NCBI GenBank assembly: GCA_964247055.1
Contig: OZ176056.1
Location: 930,001 to 994,000 of the forward strand
Length of the DNA: 64,000 nt
Source of the DNA: Paragordius varius
Lineage: Eukaryota > Nematomorpha
Direction: 5' to 3'
Program-made: the position numbers and the translations under genes
The notes under the pieces: generated by a model
Seen by the model: the letters and a program-made list of their open reading frames with translations, nothing else
Database searches by the model: none
What the model was told of the DNA's origin: nothing
Part shown: positions 10,995 to 22,591 of the stretch, piece by piece
Layout of the letters: the number at the start of each line of letters is the position of its first letter
Position numbering within the stretch: position 1 is the stretch's first letter

Positions 10995-13900
10995 ATGGCA
11001 GCCAATATTGGTAAAATGTTGCAAAAGGATCAATCCCATTCTCGGAATAATGTTAAATCCTCGGCTCATTTAAATCATCTTTTATTAACCAAAAGTCTGA
11101 GCGTTGAGGTAATTTTATTTCATTTTTTAAAAAAAAATTATATTAAAAATTTTAAAATATCCAAAAATTTGATATATTTTCTTTTACGCACCCAAAATTT
11201 GAGGGTTAAAAACAAGGTTAATTACATAAATATGTTTGGTTGATCCAAAACCAAATATGCGATATAAAAATTTAAATATAAAATTTAAATCATGTCTTTT
11301 AGCTTTAAATTGCTTTATATCAAACATATTTTTAACAAGAAATGAACCGGACTGCTAAGGTATACAGATTTATCTTTGTGACAATTTTTATATAGTTTTT
11401 AACCAAATTATAATTTTTTTTTAAAAAAAGTTATTTATAAATATATATATATAAAATCATAAGTATACTTTTGATATTTGTATAATTGCAAAAACAAATG
11501 CCCTAAACAGCTGGTTATATCATTTACCATTTAATATACCCTTAAAGCCTTTTTAAACATGTGATTTTTATATATTTTAATATCATTGAAAAAATATATA
11601 ATCATAATATAAAATTAACTCTAGATTATATTTTATGATGTCATTATCAAAAACTAAGGCTTAAGTATCGTTTATTAAAAACTGCATCATATTTTTCTAT
11701 ATTCATTCTTAAATCATATGCTTAATGGCATTGGGTTCACACAAATAATTGCTCATAAATCATATTAAAAAGATCATATTTTTAAATATATTTAAAAATA
11801 TCACGGTTTGGGTTTAAAGCTCTGATTAATTTTACACTAGAGATACCTAAAATATAAATAATCCTTGTAAAAAAGTTTTATATAATCCAAAGGGTCAAAG
11901 ATTTTAAAAATAATCAACCCTCTTTAATATATATATATATATATATATGTCAAATATATATTATCTTTTTAAACCTTGTTTTTGTCATTAAAAGCGTTAT
12001 ACCCTAAAAAAGTAATAACCTTACTAAATTTATAGATACGTTAAAAAATTTATACGAATTAGGATTCATATCGAACAACTGGACGAAAACGTAATCTCAT
12101 AAAAGATGCCATGTTTGAAAAAGCATTTCACCATAACTCTCAACAGGAGGGAGAAATGCTCAAGGATATTAACAATAATGACATTTGTCCATCACCAAAT
12201 TTCAAGCAGCTGTCTCTTGAACCTGATTTAACAACAGTAAAGGAATGTAAAACTAAAAGATGTTCGACAAATTCCACCCAATCTCAACGAACAACGGAAG
12301 ATGATTTATACGGATTTGCTTGCAAAGAAAACCACCCGTATTTAAATGTGATGGGAATAAATAAATCAAAAAGTAAACTAGTGTCCAGAAAAATTGAAAT
12401 TACACAACTAAACATAAAAATTAATTTTTTTCAAAGGATTAATTTTTTAAACATAAAATTTTGGTTTTAACGGGAATCAGAGATGCTAATTGATAATATA
12501 ATAATTTTATTGGTTGTGAAAGAAAATATATGTTTCCAAAAAGTAAGGTTATCTTTTGCAAAAAAATATTTGTCCTTATATTTTTACGTTTCCGTATGAT
12601 TTTAATTTTCACATTAACGATTCTCCGTTTTAATTTTGGAAATTTAATTAAAAATATCTAAGAGCGTGTGTAAAACAGTCCCTTTTTTACTTAGGTTACA
12701 ATGAAGAACTTATGGCTCAAGCGTTACCAAATGATGTGTTGAACGGCCATTCTTTTAACACTAAAGCTTACCTAATCCTAATTATCTATGAAATCGAGGA
12801 TATGCTTTCTCCTACCCTAGACACTTTGCTTAAATTATCTAGAGTTTATTTTATTTTTACACTATTTTTACGCATACTTTTTTTATAATAGAAATGGGAT
12901 AGAGTTATTTAGTTAACATTGCTTTTACTTTGTAAAAAAATACATTTATTAAAATTGGCATTTTAGGTATATCGATATGAAATAATTCATATTGATACGC
13001 GAATCTCGACAACCCATTCGAAAGAAGCTGTTGAAACGAAAACCAATCAACCCAAATTGAGTATGGATATTTTGGTTAAAATCCAGTTTACGGACACGCA
13101 ACCAAATAAAAAAGATTTGACGGCACTCATGACATGTCTAACCAAGAAATATGAGGGAAAACTCAAATTTTTAACACCATACCTTCAAATTCCAAATGAA
13201 TACGATTTTCAAACTCAGAACGGTGCAAAAATGCAACACGAAAGCACGGAAGAAAAGACAGATTTGGTTGATGATAAAGGTATTTGATTATTAAAAAAAC
13301 ATGACACCCCAAAACTTGGGAAATTATAAAATTTGTCGCGCAATTACGGATTAAATAATTATTAATATATAAAACTGAATCTTATATATAACATGAAAAT
13401 ATAAAAATCCCAACATATTTTTTATTGGATTCAAAACTTCCTTATTTTATGAAAACCCTAATTTAATTTAGCATTTCTTCCATTGATTAAACTGGTTTGT
13501 TTAAAAAAATTTAGAAATTTGGGTTCCAACTCATCTCAATGATTTAGATTTGTGCAATCACGTCCTAGTAAAGTTTGAACCAGAATTGCATTGTTCTCAT
13601 CCGGTATTTAATTAGTTTTTCTTTTTTAATTTAATTATATTTTTACAGTAAACTTTAGTTTTCAGTTCGTTCATTGAAAACATGTATCAAAATTTGGATA
13701 TAATATAATTTAATTATTTTTACAGTATAAACGCTAAATTATACGGATAAAACGTAAAAATATAAAGACAAATATTTTTTTGAAGAGAACGATGTACTTT
13801 TTTATACTTGTTTTTTTTAAATTAACTCATTGGTTGAAACTGACAGTATGAAATTGAAATGTAAATAGGTGTAATTATATATTCATCTAATAAAAATTAA

Positions 13901-16900
13901 GGTTTAAAAGTAAGGTTATTGTCTTTTGAAAAAAAACTACTTGTCTATATATTTTTACATTTTGTCCGTATAGTCTCAATATTTACTGTAAATAAAAAAC
14001 GAAAACTAAAATAAAAATCTTTTGGATATTGGTTAGGGCTTTCTGGACAAGGAGTACAGGGATCGGCGTGCTAACATAGTAAAAATGGCATTCAAGTATA
14101 AATTGTAAGCATTTTCAATTATTTTCGTATAAAAAATAATTTAAGGTAAATTTAAAATATATTTATTATTGATGATTTTAGCTCTGAAGGTGGTCCCCTA
14201 CCCCGGGTGGATTATTCGCCTCAAGAAACTCAAGCATGGTAAAATTTTTACATTAAAAATTGGAGTTTTAATAAAATATAAAAATTAAAAAAATTTATTA
14301 AAAAAAAGACAACCATACTTTTTCTTACCTAGATTTTTAGCACATAAACTATTTAATGTTTGTCTTGAAAAAAACATGTCTTTTTATTTTTACGTGTTGT
14401 CCGTATAATTTTAATTTTTACTGTACATATCGTAAACTAATTACGTCCATAATAATTAAAAAAATAGGAAAAATATAGTTTGATTTCAACCATTTGTTGT
14501 TTTTTACCCAAACGTTACTGTATTGCCAATTGGTTAACAATAATTCGAATTGTCTAACCTAAAATAATTTAGTGTGTTACCTATTTAACTCAAAAAAATG
14601 ATTAAATTTTAGAAAAACAGAGCATCTTTTGCTGTATAATTTCAATTTTAACTGTATATATATTTTTTTAGATAAATTAATTTAATAAAATTATTTGATT
14701 TGCAGGGGTCTCGTGTATAAAAAATGCAAAGATATGCATAAAAAACATGCTTGCACTGAATACAATAATGTATTTGCCATGTTGGAAAAAGAGGGCATTT
14801 TTCGACCCGATGTTGTTCCTCAACTGGAGGAGCTATCCAAATTTCTTCAAAGTACACACAAATGTTTTTTTGATATAAAAATTTATTTTTAATTTAAATA
14901 AACCTAATATATTAAATTTAATTCAAATCAATAATATGTTTCATTTTGTAACGGGAAGGGTGAAATACCCGATTATTTTGACAAAATATTTTAAAATCTG
15001 ATTTTTTTAATTATGTGATTTTAGCAAATTTTATGAATTTCTAAACACATATTTATTATTTTGGAAAAAACATATAAATTTTTAATATTTTCATAGTTTT
15101 TTTGTGATAATTAAGTTCTATTAAAGACCGAGCGAACCAGAGAACCAAACAAGCAATTAGGCAAATAGGAATCAAAACTATTTGTCTGTAACCTAAAGGC
15201 ATCTTATATGAATATAAAAAGGGATAATCTACTTATATTTTTTTATTTGCACCTTTAGAAAAATCGGGTTTTCGGTTAAGACCTGCAGCTGGACTCCTAA
15301 CTGCAAGAGATTTTTTGGCCAGTTTAGCTTTTAGAGTGTTTCAAGCAACACAATACATGAGACATACGTCAGCCCCTTGGCACACTCCTGAACCGTATAT
15401 AACTAAATTTTTTCGTTATTTTTATATTTTTATCAAAAAATGGGTTATAATTGATACCATTTTGAATAAATAGAATAATATATCCTAAGAAACCCGTAAA
15501 AAGTAAGCTAAAATCCTTTATAGCGAAATAATGGCGACAATGAGAATACGCTTAACAGCTGATTATATTTATTTTTCCTTTTTTTAAATTATTTTGACCA
15601 TTCATCGTTTTTGGCTTAATAATGGGAATCATAGATGTAAATTGATAATACATTCAATTATATTACTATATTGCCATTTTTTGTTTAAAAATATAAAGTT
15701 TCAAAATCTACAGCGTTTTTTTCAACTAATATTTGTCTCTAAATTTTACATTTTGTCCGTATAACTTCAATTTTTACTATGTTAGTGATGTAATTCACGA
15801 AATCCTTGGACACATACCAATGCTTGCAGATCCTGAGTTCGCTCAACTTTCTCAAGAAATAGGTCTGGCTTCCTTAGGAGCCACCGATGAAGAAATTGTC
15901 AAGCTTGCTACTGTAATTACCCTAAAAAAATATTTTAATAACGTTATTTTAGAGAAGGTAACGCGTTTAAATTTGAATAAGTCTCTCTGGGGAATATTTA
16001 AAAATTTGCAAAGTTTTTTCCATATTCCCTAGTCTTTCTGGAAGCGAGCGTTACTTTTACGTTTCACGCAATTTAGTACTTTTAAATAGGATAAAATTAA
16101 TTTACTAAGGTATAAACAGCTGTACATTAATTATGGAAAGTGAGTTTGAAATTTTAGGCAAGTTTATTAGGTTTAGGTTATTTAATAACTATATTTTAAA
16201 TTGGTTAAAACATCCTTTTTTATTAAAAGATTTTTATTTAATCCTAGCTGTATTGGTTTACTGTTGAATTCGGACTATGCAAAGAAAACAATGAAATAAA
16301 GGCATATGGTGCTGGCCTGATGTCATCTTTCGGAGAACTTGAGGTAATCAAAACGATTTTTTACATATTTTATAAATAAAATTTTCATTTTAAATTTATT
16401 TTAATTAAGGATTAAATATCATTATTTACATAAAATAATTAAAAGGATTCCATTATTCCTAGGTTAATTAGAAAGATAAAAATGCTATCTGTAAGATTAA
16501 AAGAATATTATCGAAATCAAAAGCATTTTACATGAATAGATATTGAGTCATAATAATAATTGCGAAACCGTATTTTTCCAAAAAAGCAAGTAAAAACTTA
16601 TTTTAAGGGCTCTGATTTCATTTTTTTTATAAAAAATTTGATCTTTATTTGATTTATAAAGCATGCGCTATCAAATAAACCTCAATTGTTACCATTTGAT
16701 CCAGAAAAAACAGCCATTCAACCTTACCAAGATGAAACGTATCAAGGCGTTTACTTTGTTATGGAAAGCTTTAAAGATGCCAAGGAACAATTATTGTAAA
16801 TTTTTAAATTATATCTTAAATTTGATATTTATTAAAATTTATACAATACTTAACATAAATCATTAAATGTAAACGATTAATATGATAAATAAGAACCATA

Positions 16901-17226
16901 TTTTTAAACCTTTTATCGTTTTATAAAAAATAACTTATTTCATACTTGACAGATGTATATCAAGGTTATATATAGAAAACAAAAATTTAATTTTTTTCAA
17001 TATTCTAGTAATTTATACCATATTCCTTTAAAATTTTCTCTTAAATCTAAAATATAGGAAATATACGACGACCAAACTAAAACGCAATTATGAAGCCACG
17101 TATAATCCCTTTACCAATTCCGTAATTTTTCTGGATGGAAAAGACGGCATTAAATACTTATCTGATCGTATAGCTCATGATACGGTTAAACTCAATTCTG
17201 CCCTCTCAAAATTAATTGTGATTTAA
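10995..17226 (+). CDS. TH: Tyrosine 3-hydroxylase (tyrosine hydroxylase), complete, 13 exons, 635 aa
   Basis: Makes L-DOPA from tyrosine with tetrahydrobiopterin, O2 and iron; the rate-limiting step of dopamine synthesis. Exons: 10995-11108, 12063-12372, 12695-12843, 12967-13279, 13515-13603, 14037-14104, 14182-14238, 14706-14851, 15259-15394, 15786-15912, 16248-16343, 16662-16795, 17058-17226; all phases agree. The N-terminus [22 protein letters not shown] aligns with the Drosophila pale start KKSYSIENGY..RRRSLVDDARFE, which separates it from phenylalanine and tryptophan hydroxylases. The ACT-like regulatory part spans exons 3-4. The catalytic core shows [60 protein letters not shown] and [16 protein letters not shown]. 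Iron ligands are His465, His470 and Glu510. Asn49 occupies the place of regulatory Ser40. The C-terminus has a plausible tetramer helix ending SKLIVI. Confidence 0.95.
12384..12618. mobile_element. Family A MITE copy just after TH exon 2
   Basis: Begins about 12 bp after the exon 2 donor with CCAGAAAAATTGAAATTACA. It ends in the family's ATTTTTACGTTTCCGTATGA followed by a diverged terminus. The left internal part is shortened. Confidence 0.6.
13733..13989. mobile_element. Family A MITE copy in TH intron 5
   Basis: Ends CAGTATAAACGCTAAATTAT and CAATATTTACTG, with the shared GGATAAAACGTAAAAATATA and CATTTTGTCCGTATAG blocks. Exon 6 starts at 14037, about 48 bp downstream. Confidence 0.7.
14247..14423. 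mobile_element. Shortened family A MITE copy in TH intron 7
   Basis: About 175 bp. The left end is degenerate (ATTAAAAATTGGAG). The right end TTTTTACGTGTTGTCCGTAT..ATTTTTACTG is clear. A further lone right end (TATAATTTCAATTTTAACTG) lies near 14635-14654 in the same intron, about 50 bp before exon 8. Confidence 0.6.
15600..15781. mobile_element. Family A MITE remnant forming the end of TH intron 9
   Basis: The right half of a family A element: the core GGGAATCATAGATGTAAATT, then ACATTTTGTCCGTATAACTT, CAATTTTTACTATG. The 3' splice site AG at 15784-15785 follows at once, so the T-rich stretch used by the acceptor of exon 10 belongs to the MITE end. Exon 10 encodes the two iron-binding histidines. 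Confidence 0.65.
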
Positions 17227-18194
17227 ATGGACAAAAAAATTAATTTTGTTTAAAACATTTTAAAGTCTAGTCTATGGAAAAACTTGTATCGATTTTAAAT
17301 TGATTTTCAAACAATTTGAATGCAATACAAAACATTATTTTAATTATTTATTTATTTTTCTCATTAAAAAATTTATTTTTCGTACAAAGTTTTTTTTAAA
17401 GATTTCGACTTTTGTCATTTTTTATATACATTGTGATAGTATTTATCTCTTTTTGTAATATTATATATAGTAAGGTGAAAATGGAATTTAAATTATACAA
17501 TTAAATTTTAAGGAATTGAAAAAAGAAGTTATCTATTTCAATCCAATATATTAATTCATTTTTTACAAACACAATTTTTTTATAATATATAAATATTTAT
17601 TCAAAAATGTTATTTTTATAAATACATATTTATATAATTCAAAATTTATAATTTATTTATTTATATAACAAGCTGCATAAAAAATTGTGCAAAAGCAAAA
17701 TTTTAATACATTGTTTAACAAACAAGCATATAATTAACAAAAAAACAACTGTAACCGTTAAATAAATGCAACTATTATACATTTTGTGTTTAAATAAAAT
17801 TAACAATTTTGCGAACAAATTTGCAAGATATATGGAGATGACTTTGTTTTGATATATAATAAATTTTAACGAAATACTTGTAGAAAATATAAGGACACAA
17901 CGTAAAAATACAACAAATATTTCTTTAAAAAGACAACCATACTTTTTTAATATTGATTATTTTAAATATAACTCATTGTTAGAAATGTAAATTAGTAAGA
18001 CAATCAAGTAATTTCACGATTGAATGTTTTTTATAGGATAAATCAAGTTTTAAACAAATATGGTGGTTTTTTAGCAAAAAATATTTGTCTTTATATTTTT
18101 ACGTTTTGTCTGTTTAATTTAAATTTATACCATACTTATTAGAGAAAAAAAATTAAAATAAAGCAACCAATATGGTAAAGACAACAATGTAATA
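17227..18194. other. Convergent intergenic gap with a family A MITE at about 17882-18130
   Basis: Lies between the stop of TH (+) and the stop of the DUF4211-like gene (-). The MITE is recognised by AAGGACACAACGTAAAAATA, the CTCATTG core and ATATTTTTACGTTTTGTCTG; its outermost ends are degenerate. The remaining ~650 bp is AT-rich 3' flank with no frame. Confidence 0.65.
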
Positions 18195-19640
18195 CTAACA
18201 AATATGTTGTAAGGGTGAGGGTGATTTAGTTTTTTCTATATAAGCCAATGTATAATCCCAAGTTTGCCTAATTTCTTTTAAAGTCTGCAATAAAATATAG
18301 AAAATAAAAAGTTAATATATTTTTTTGGGGGAGATGTTTTTAAGTTTTAAAACTTTTTAATTACCTTTTCAACAAAATTTGGCGGTTCAAAACAACGATC
18401 TAACAAAAAGGAAAAATTGTGCTCTAATTCTGGGTTTTGGACTTTTATTAACATAATCTAAAACAAAAAAATTATTTGCATAAAAAGTGTTACAAAACGC
18501 TTTAAAGACTAATGTTTTTCCTGAAAAATAAAACAGGAATATTTTATTTTATAAAACCTAATAATTAAGTAAAATAGTTTAGTGACTTGTAAAATTAACA
18601 TCTTTATTACTCGTTCGAAAATATCTAAAACGAGATTAACCAAATGAGGCTAGTTTTTCAAAAAATGTATTATACTTTTACTTTTTGTCTAAGACATTCA
18701 ATTTTTACTGGAACAATAAGATTGCGCATAAAAAAGGCATTTAATATTCAATTTTAAAAAAAAAAGTTTACATAAAAGGAGTTTTTCGCTATTAACTAAA
18801 ATGTAAATAAATAATTTTTAGGAAAAAATAAATTAGACAAATAAACATGAGGACAACCATAGTTTAACAACCTTGATAATATAACTTATCGTTTTGAGTT
18901 GCAAAATAACAATAATATTTGTATGGTACAAAGTTCATTTAAGTTATATAAAATAAGTTGTGGCTGTTTTTGTGGTAAAATACTTATTCATAAGTTTTAA
19001 GGTGTATTTGTTTTTATATTGTAATAAAAATCCGTTTTAAACTTATATATGCCACCAATACAAACCAACTTAAATAAACTTTATAAATATTAACCTACTT
19101 ACAAATAAATTAATATTTTAAAAAAAGATGGAAATTTAAATAAATTTTATAGGAATTCAAATTATTATTTAACAGAAACTAACATATGTTGAGCACTTTT
19201 GGTATATTTGAAAGAGTTGATGCCGTATATTGTGATAAACTTGAGCAAGTTCCTGACAAGTAGGACATAAAAAATATTCTACGATTGGCAAGTTTCCGAT
19301 ATTCTGCAATTCTAAGTTGTAAGCTGGGCCAAATAACTCTATGATTGAATAACACTTTGCTTCCTCGCGTTTACAAGCCTGACAAATATGTAACTTCAAA
19401 GAATTTTTTATGTTAATGGTTGAATGCTTCGTTAAACTAATCTTTAATATAATTTGCATTTACAATTAAAGATTTGTCCCAATGTAATCCTTCCATTCTT
19501 GCTATAAGAGGCTTCGTCAATGATTCGATATAAGTTGTAACTTTGGTGTATGAATCATAAAAGTACTCATCTATATTTAATTTTGGTAAAAACCTTTCTC
19601 TGTATTGACCACAACCCAAAATTTTTGGGACAAAGAAGCG
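18195..19640 (-). CDS. Probable DUF4211 (CCDC82-like) protein, C-terminal four exons
   Basis: Exons (minus strand): 19640-19464, 19441-19184, 18457-18365, 18284-18195, ending in a stop after SPSPLQHIC. All four are phase 0. Visible features: VPKILGCGQYRERFLPKLNI, the C-x2-C pair in LHICQACKREEAKC, then FGPAYNLELQ and FLCPTCQELAQVYHNIRHQL, i.e. two CxxC pairs as in a zinc-binding fold. The Cys pair followed by a basic stretch, a G-x-x-Y and a Tyr-rich helix fits my memory of DUF4211, but I could not align it. The junction between the first two exons implies a 22-nt GT-AG intron (19442-19463); otherwise there is a one-base frame error in this gene. No upstream exons were found before 22.6 kb, so the N-terminus is unknown and a gene fragment is possible. 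Confidence 0.5.
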
Positions 19641-22591
19641 CTAAAAAGCACTTGCAAAAAAACTTTCAAATTAACCTCAAAAATATGCTCATAATTCATA
19701 CATCCCACATCTGACCATTTATCAACACCATTTATATTAATTATTAATATTTAACAGTATGAATACTCGTTTAAATTAAGTTTGTGTTATATTTTAAAGA
19801 ATATTAAATAAAATCAATATAAGTATAGATATATAGCCGATAAGATTTTATATTACCACTCTATACCAAATATTTCTTCATTTTATTTTATACATGTCTT
19901 TATATAAAACTATCATTATAACCCTAAAAGTCTACCCGATTCTCAACGCTACTAGACGGCTGACACTGAACCATCTATATTGGTGTATGGAAGGGCAGCA
20001 AGGGACGTCTTTTGTTGACAGTGGAGACGTGGGTCTAAAACACCTTGATATACCTTAATTACAATTTAAAATAGTCTTGTATCTTAGACGTTAACACTAT
20101 TTTGATTTTTCGATATGACATTTTAAGTTAAGGTGGCTTTATGACTCAGACTTAAGGCTATAAACAAACTAATGTTAAATATCTTTTAAAAAATAATTAA
20201 ACCCTCATTAAATAATTTAGTCACAGTTATTATCTCAAAATCATACAGCTCCAAACCACGATTGACACGAATATGATATTAAGATTGAGATATATTAAAA
20301 TTTCCTGGCAATATGTGTTTGAAAACCTTTCTTAATAATTTTTTCAACCATAACATCCTTGTCTGTTTTATCTCTGATTAAGTGAAAAAAAAATGGCAAG
20401 TTTAAGTTGCGGATATTTATGAAAAAAAAATCTGCATCATACGATAAGGCGAGCAAAAACATTTTTTAAATTTGACCCGGTGCCGAAAAATTGACTTTTT
20501 GCTTTGCGAATGACAGGAAAAATAATAAATGCAATGTTTCTTAAAGCGTTAATTTACATTTAACACTTTGATTCAAATTGGGGTATCTTAATACCCCAGG
20601 CTAAATTTGAGTTAGGATATTTAAAAAACTACTGAAGGAAATGGTCCCAATTTAAAATTATGCTTCTATCTTAATAAAAACTATATAAATATGCCAAAAT
20701 CGTGTCAAAGTATTTCGACGGCATTTTTATTTTACAAAATTTTTGGAAAATATTGTCTTCATTTAATTTTAAGCGTAAAATTAAAAGGCGTCATTTTGTT
20801 TTATTTTTCAATTTTACCATTACACACATGTCATGTTGACTATATTTTTACCTTTCGGTTTTAGCTTAAAATAAGTAATATCAAGTTTTTTTGAATAATT
20901 TTTTTATATATTTCGGTTATTTAATGTTATGTGAGTGCAAAATTTTGCCATAGTTTCGATTGCTTCCATATTTGTTAAAAAATTTAATTTTAAACAGGCT
21001 TGAGGTATTTAACTATCCCAATTTGAATCGACGGACTAAAATAAATGTATTGTATCCAAGTGTTAATCCATAATAAACCTATTATTACTTCTCGCATTAA
21101 GCATCTTATAAACCCAAAAAATGGCTGCGAAAAAAGAATGTGGTTTTTACAGTTGTGTGACTTTAGATATGACTAAAAGCGAAGAAAAATTATTTCGATA
21201 TATTAATAATTATTAGAATGTTCGGCTTTAAAGTCACTTTGGGGAAATCCCAAATCTTAAAGTATTATATAGATTATCACCCATAATTTTGTATTTAGCT
21301 TTTAAAAGCTTCTTAAGGAATGTTAACTAAAACATTTTTAATTTGGAGTCATTTACATTCGGCAATAAAGTTATTTCCAGCATTCATTACTTTTAGTAAT
21401 CTTTGTTAATAAATATAGCTCCAGGCCTCAAGTATCTCTTTATTATCTTTGGGTTCATGCATAGAGAGAATCTAAACTAAATATTTAATCTTCTAAATAG
21501 ATTTTAAAAAAATTTGGGAATAATTTTTTAATACCATATATTTTAATTATTAGCTATATACGTAATTTCATTGAACATCCATAAAATATATTTCACAAAA
21601 ATTGTAATTGTTTTTTTTATACATAAATATTATTTATTCAAAAGCATCTTTGTATATAATTAAATTTGATATCATTTGTAATTTTTAAGTGGTCAGTATC
21701 CAGTAGTATAAGTGACTTAAAATAAAAGCATTGTATCTAAAATTATTTTGAGAACAAATATGTATTATTTTATTATATTTTTAACTTTAACCATAATTAA
21801 TAGCCAGATATAGTAAAATTTAAATAAATTGCGTGAGTACCATTTTTACCGCCATTTTTTATAATGGGAACTAAAAAAATCTGTTCCCTTATTAATATTA
21901 AATAGGATATCAATAAAGACGGTTTTAATTTCTTTTGTTTTGACATAATCGGTAAGATATTATTATTTTTAAATAACTAAAACGATGATCATCATACATA
22001 TAATTTTTAATTCAAACATCAACAATAAACAAATTTATTAAAATAAATTGAATATTCTAAATAAATAATTCATTGATTTAATATATAAATATAAACCAAA
22101 TTTATAAAAGTTAATATATATAAATGCAGGTGATATAAAGGCGAAAATTGTGTTTTCAAAATTTTCCATATATAAAATAAGATTCAAATTGAAATGAAAG
22201 AGATTATATTAAACTTATTATTTCTGAAGCGCTGTTTCTGATATTTAAAGATTGATTTTTGGGTATAAAATTAGTTTTAGAGGCTTCAATTGACTCGGTA
22301 TTGTAGGTATCTGTTAAATTTTGTGGATTATCTATTTAATAAAATTATATTAACAATAAAAATTATGAGTGAAAAAGAATGTAAAAATTAATAGTAATAA
22401 CTTTTATTATAAAAAAGCGTTTAACTCAGCTATAAAAACTATAGCATATTTTTAGGCATTTATATAAATATATTTTTGGTTGATAAATAGATTCATATTT
22501 AACAAATGGTATTGTTTATATAAAAAATATTTAAAATGTATAAATATGGTTGTCTTTATTAATAAACTAAACAATATTAAAATTCGGGTAT
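19641..22591. other. Gap between DUF4211-like gene and phosphatase gene
   Basis: About 2.9 kb with no supported exon on either strand. It holds one complete family C element (20564-21062). The rest is AT-rich with no repeat I can recognise. It should contain the 3' end region of the phosphatase gene and, if they exist, the missing 5' exons of the DUF4211-like gene. Confidence 0.6.
20564..21062. mobile_element. Family C DNA transposon (non-autonomous, TTAA-flanked), complete copy
   Basis: 499 bp between two TTAA tetranucleotides (20560-20563 and 21063-21066). Ends CACTTTGATTCAAATTGGGG and GTATTGTATCCAAGTG. Just inside each end is a GATTCAAATTGGGGTA motif in inverted orientation, and the left one is followed by a small palindrome (GGGGTATCTTAATACCCC). 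The core includes ACACATGTCATGTTGAC and TACCTTTCGGTTTTAGCTTA. TTAA flanks suggest piggyBac-type target choice, but the terminal bases are not the usual CCC, so the superfamily is open. Confidence 0.75.

Noticed and set aside
19169-19640. C-terminal exons of the phosphatase gene
   Set aside because: The phosphatase frame ends in phase with a stop at 22592 after a complete catalytic domain. The CxxC-bearing exons at 18-19.6 kb have no place in an R3 receptor.
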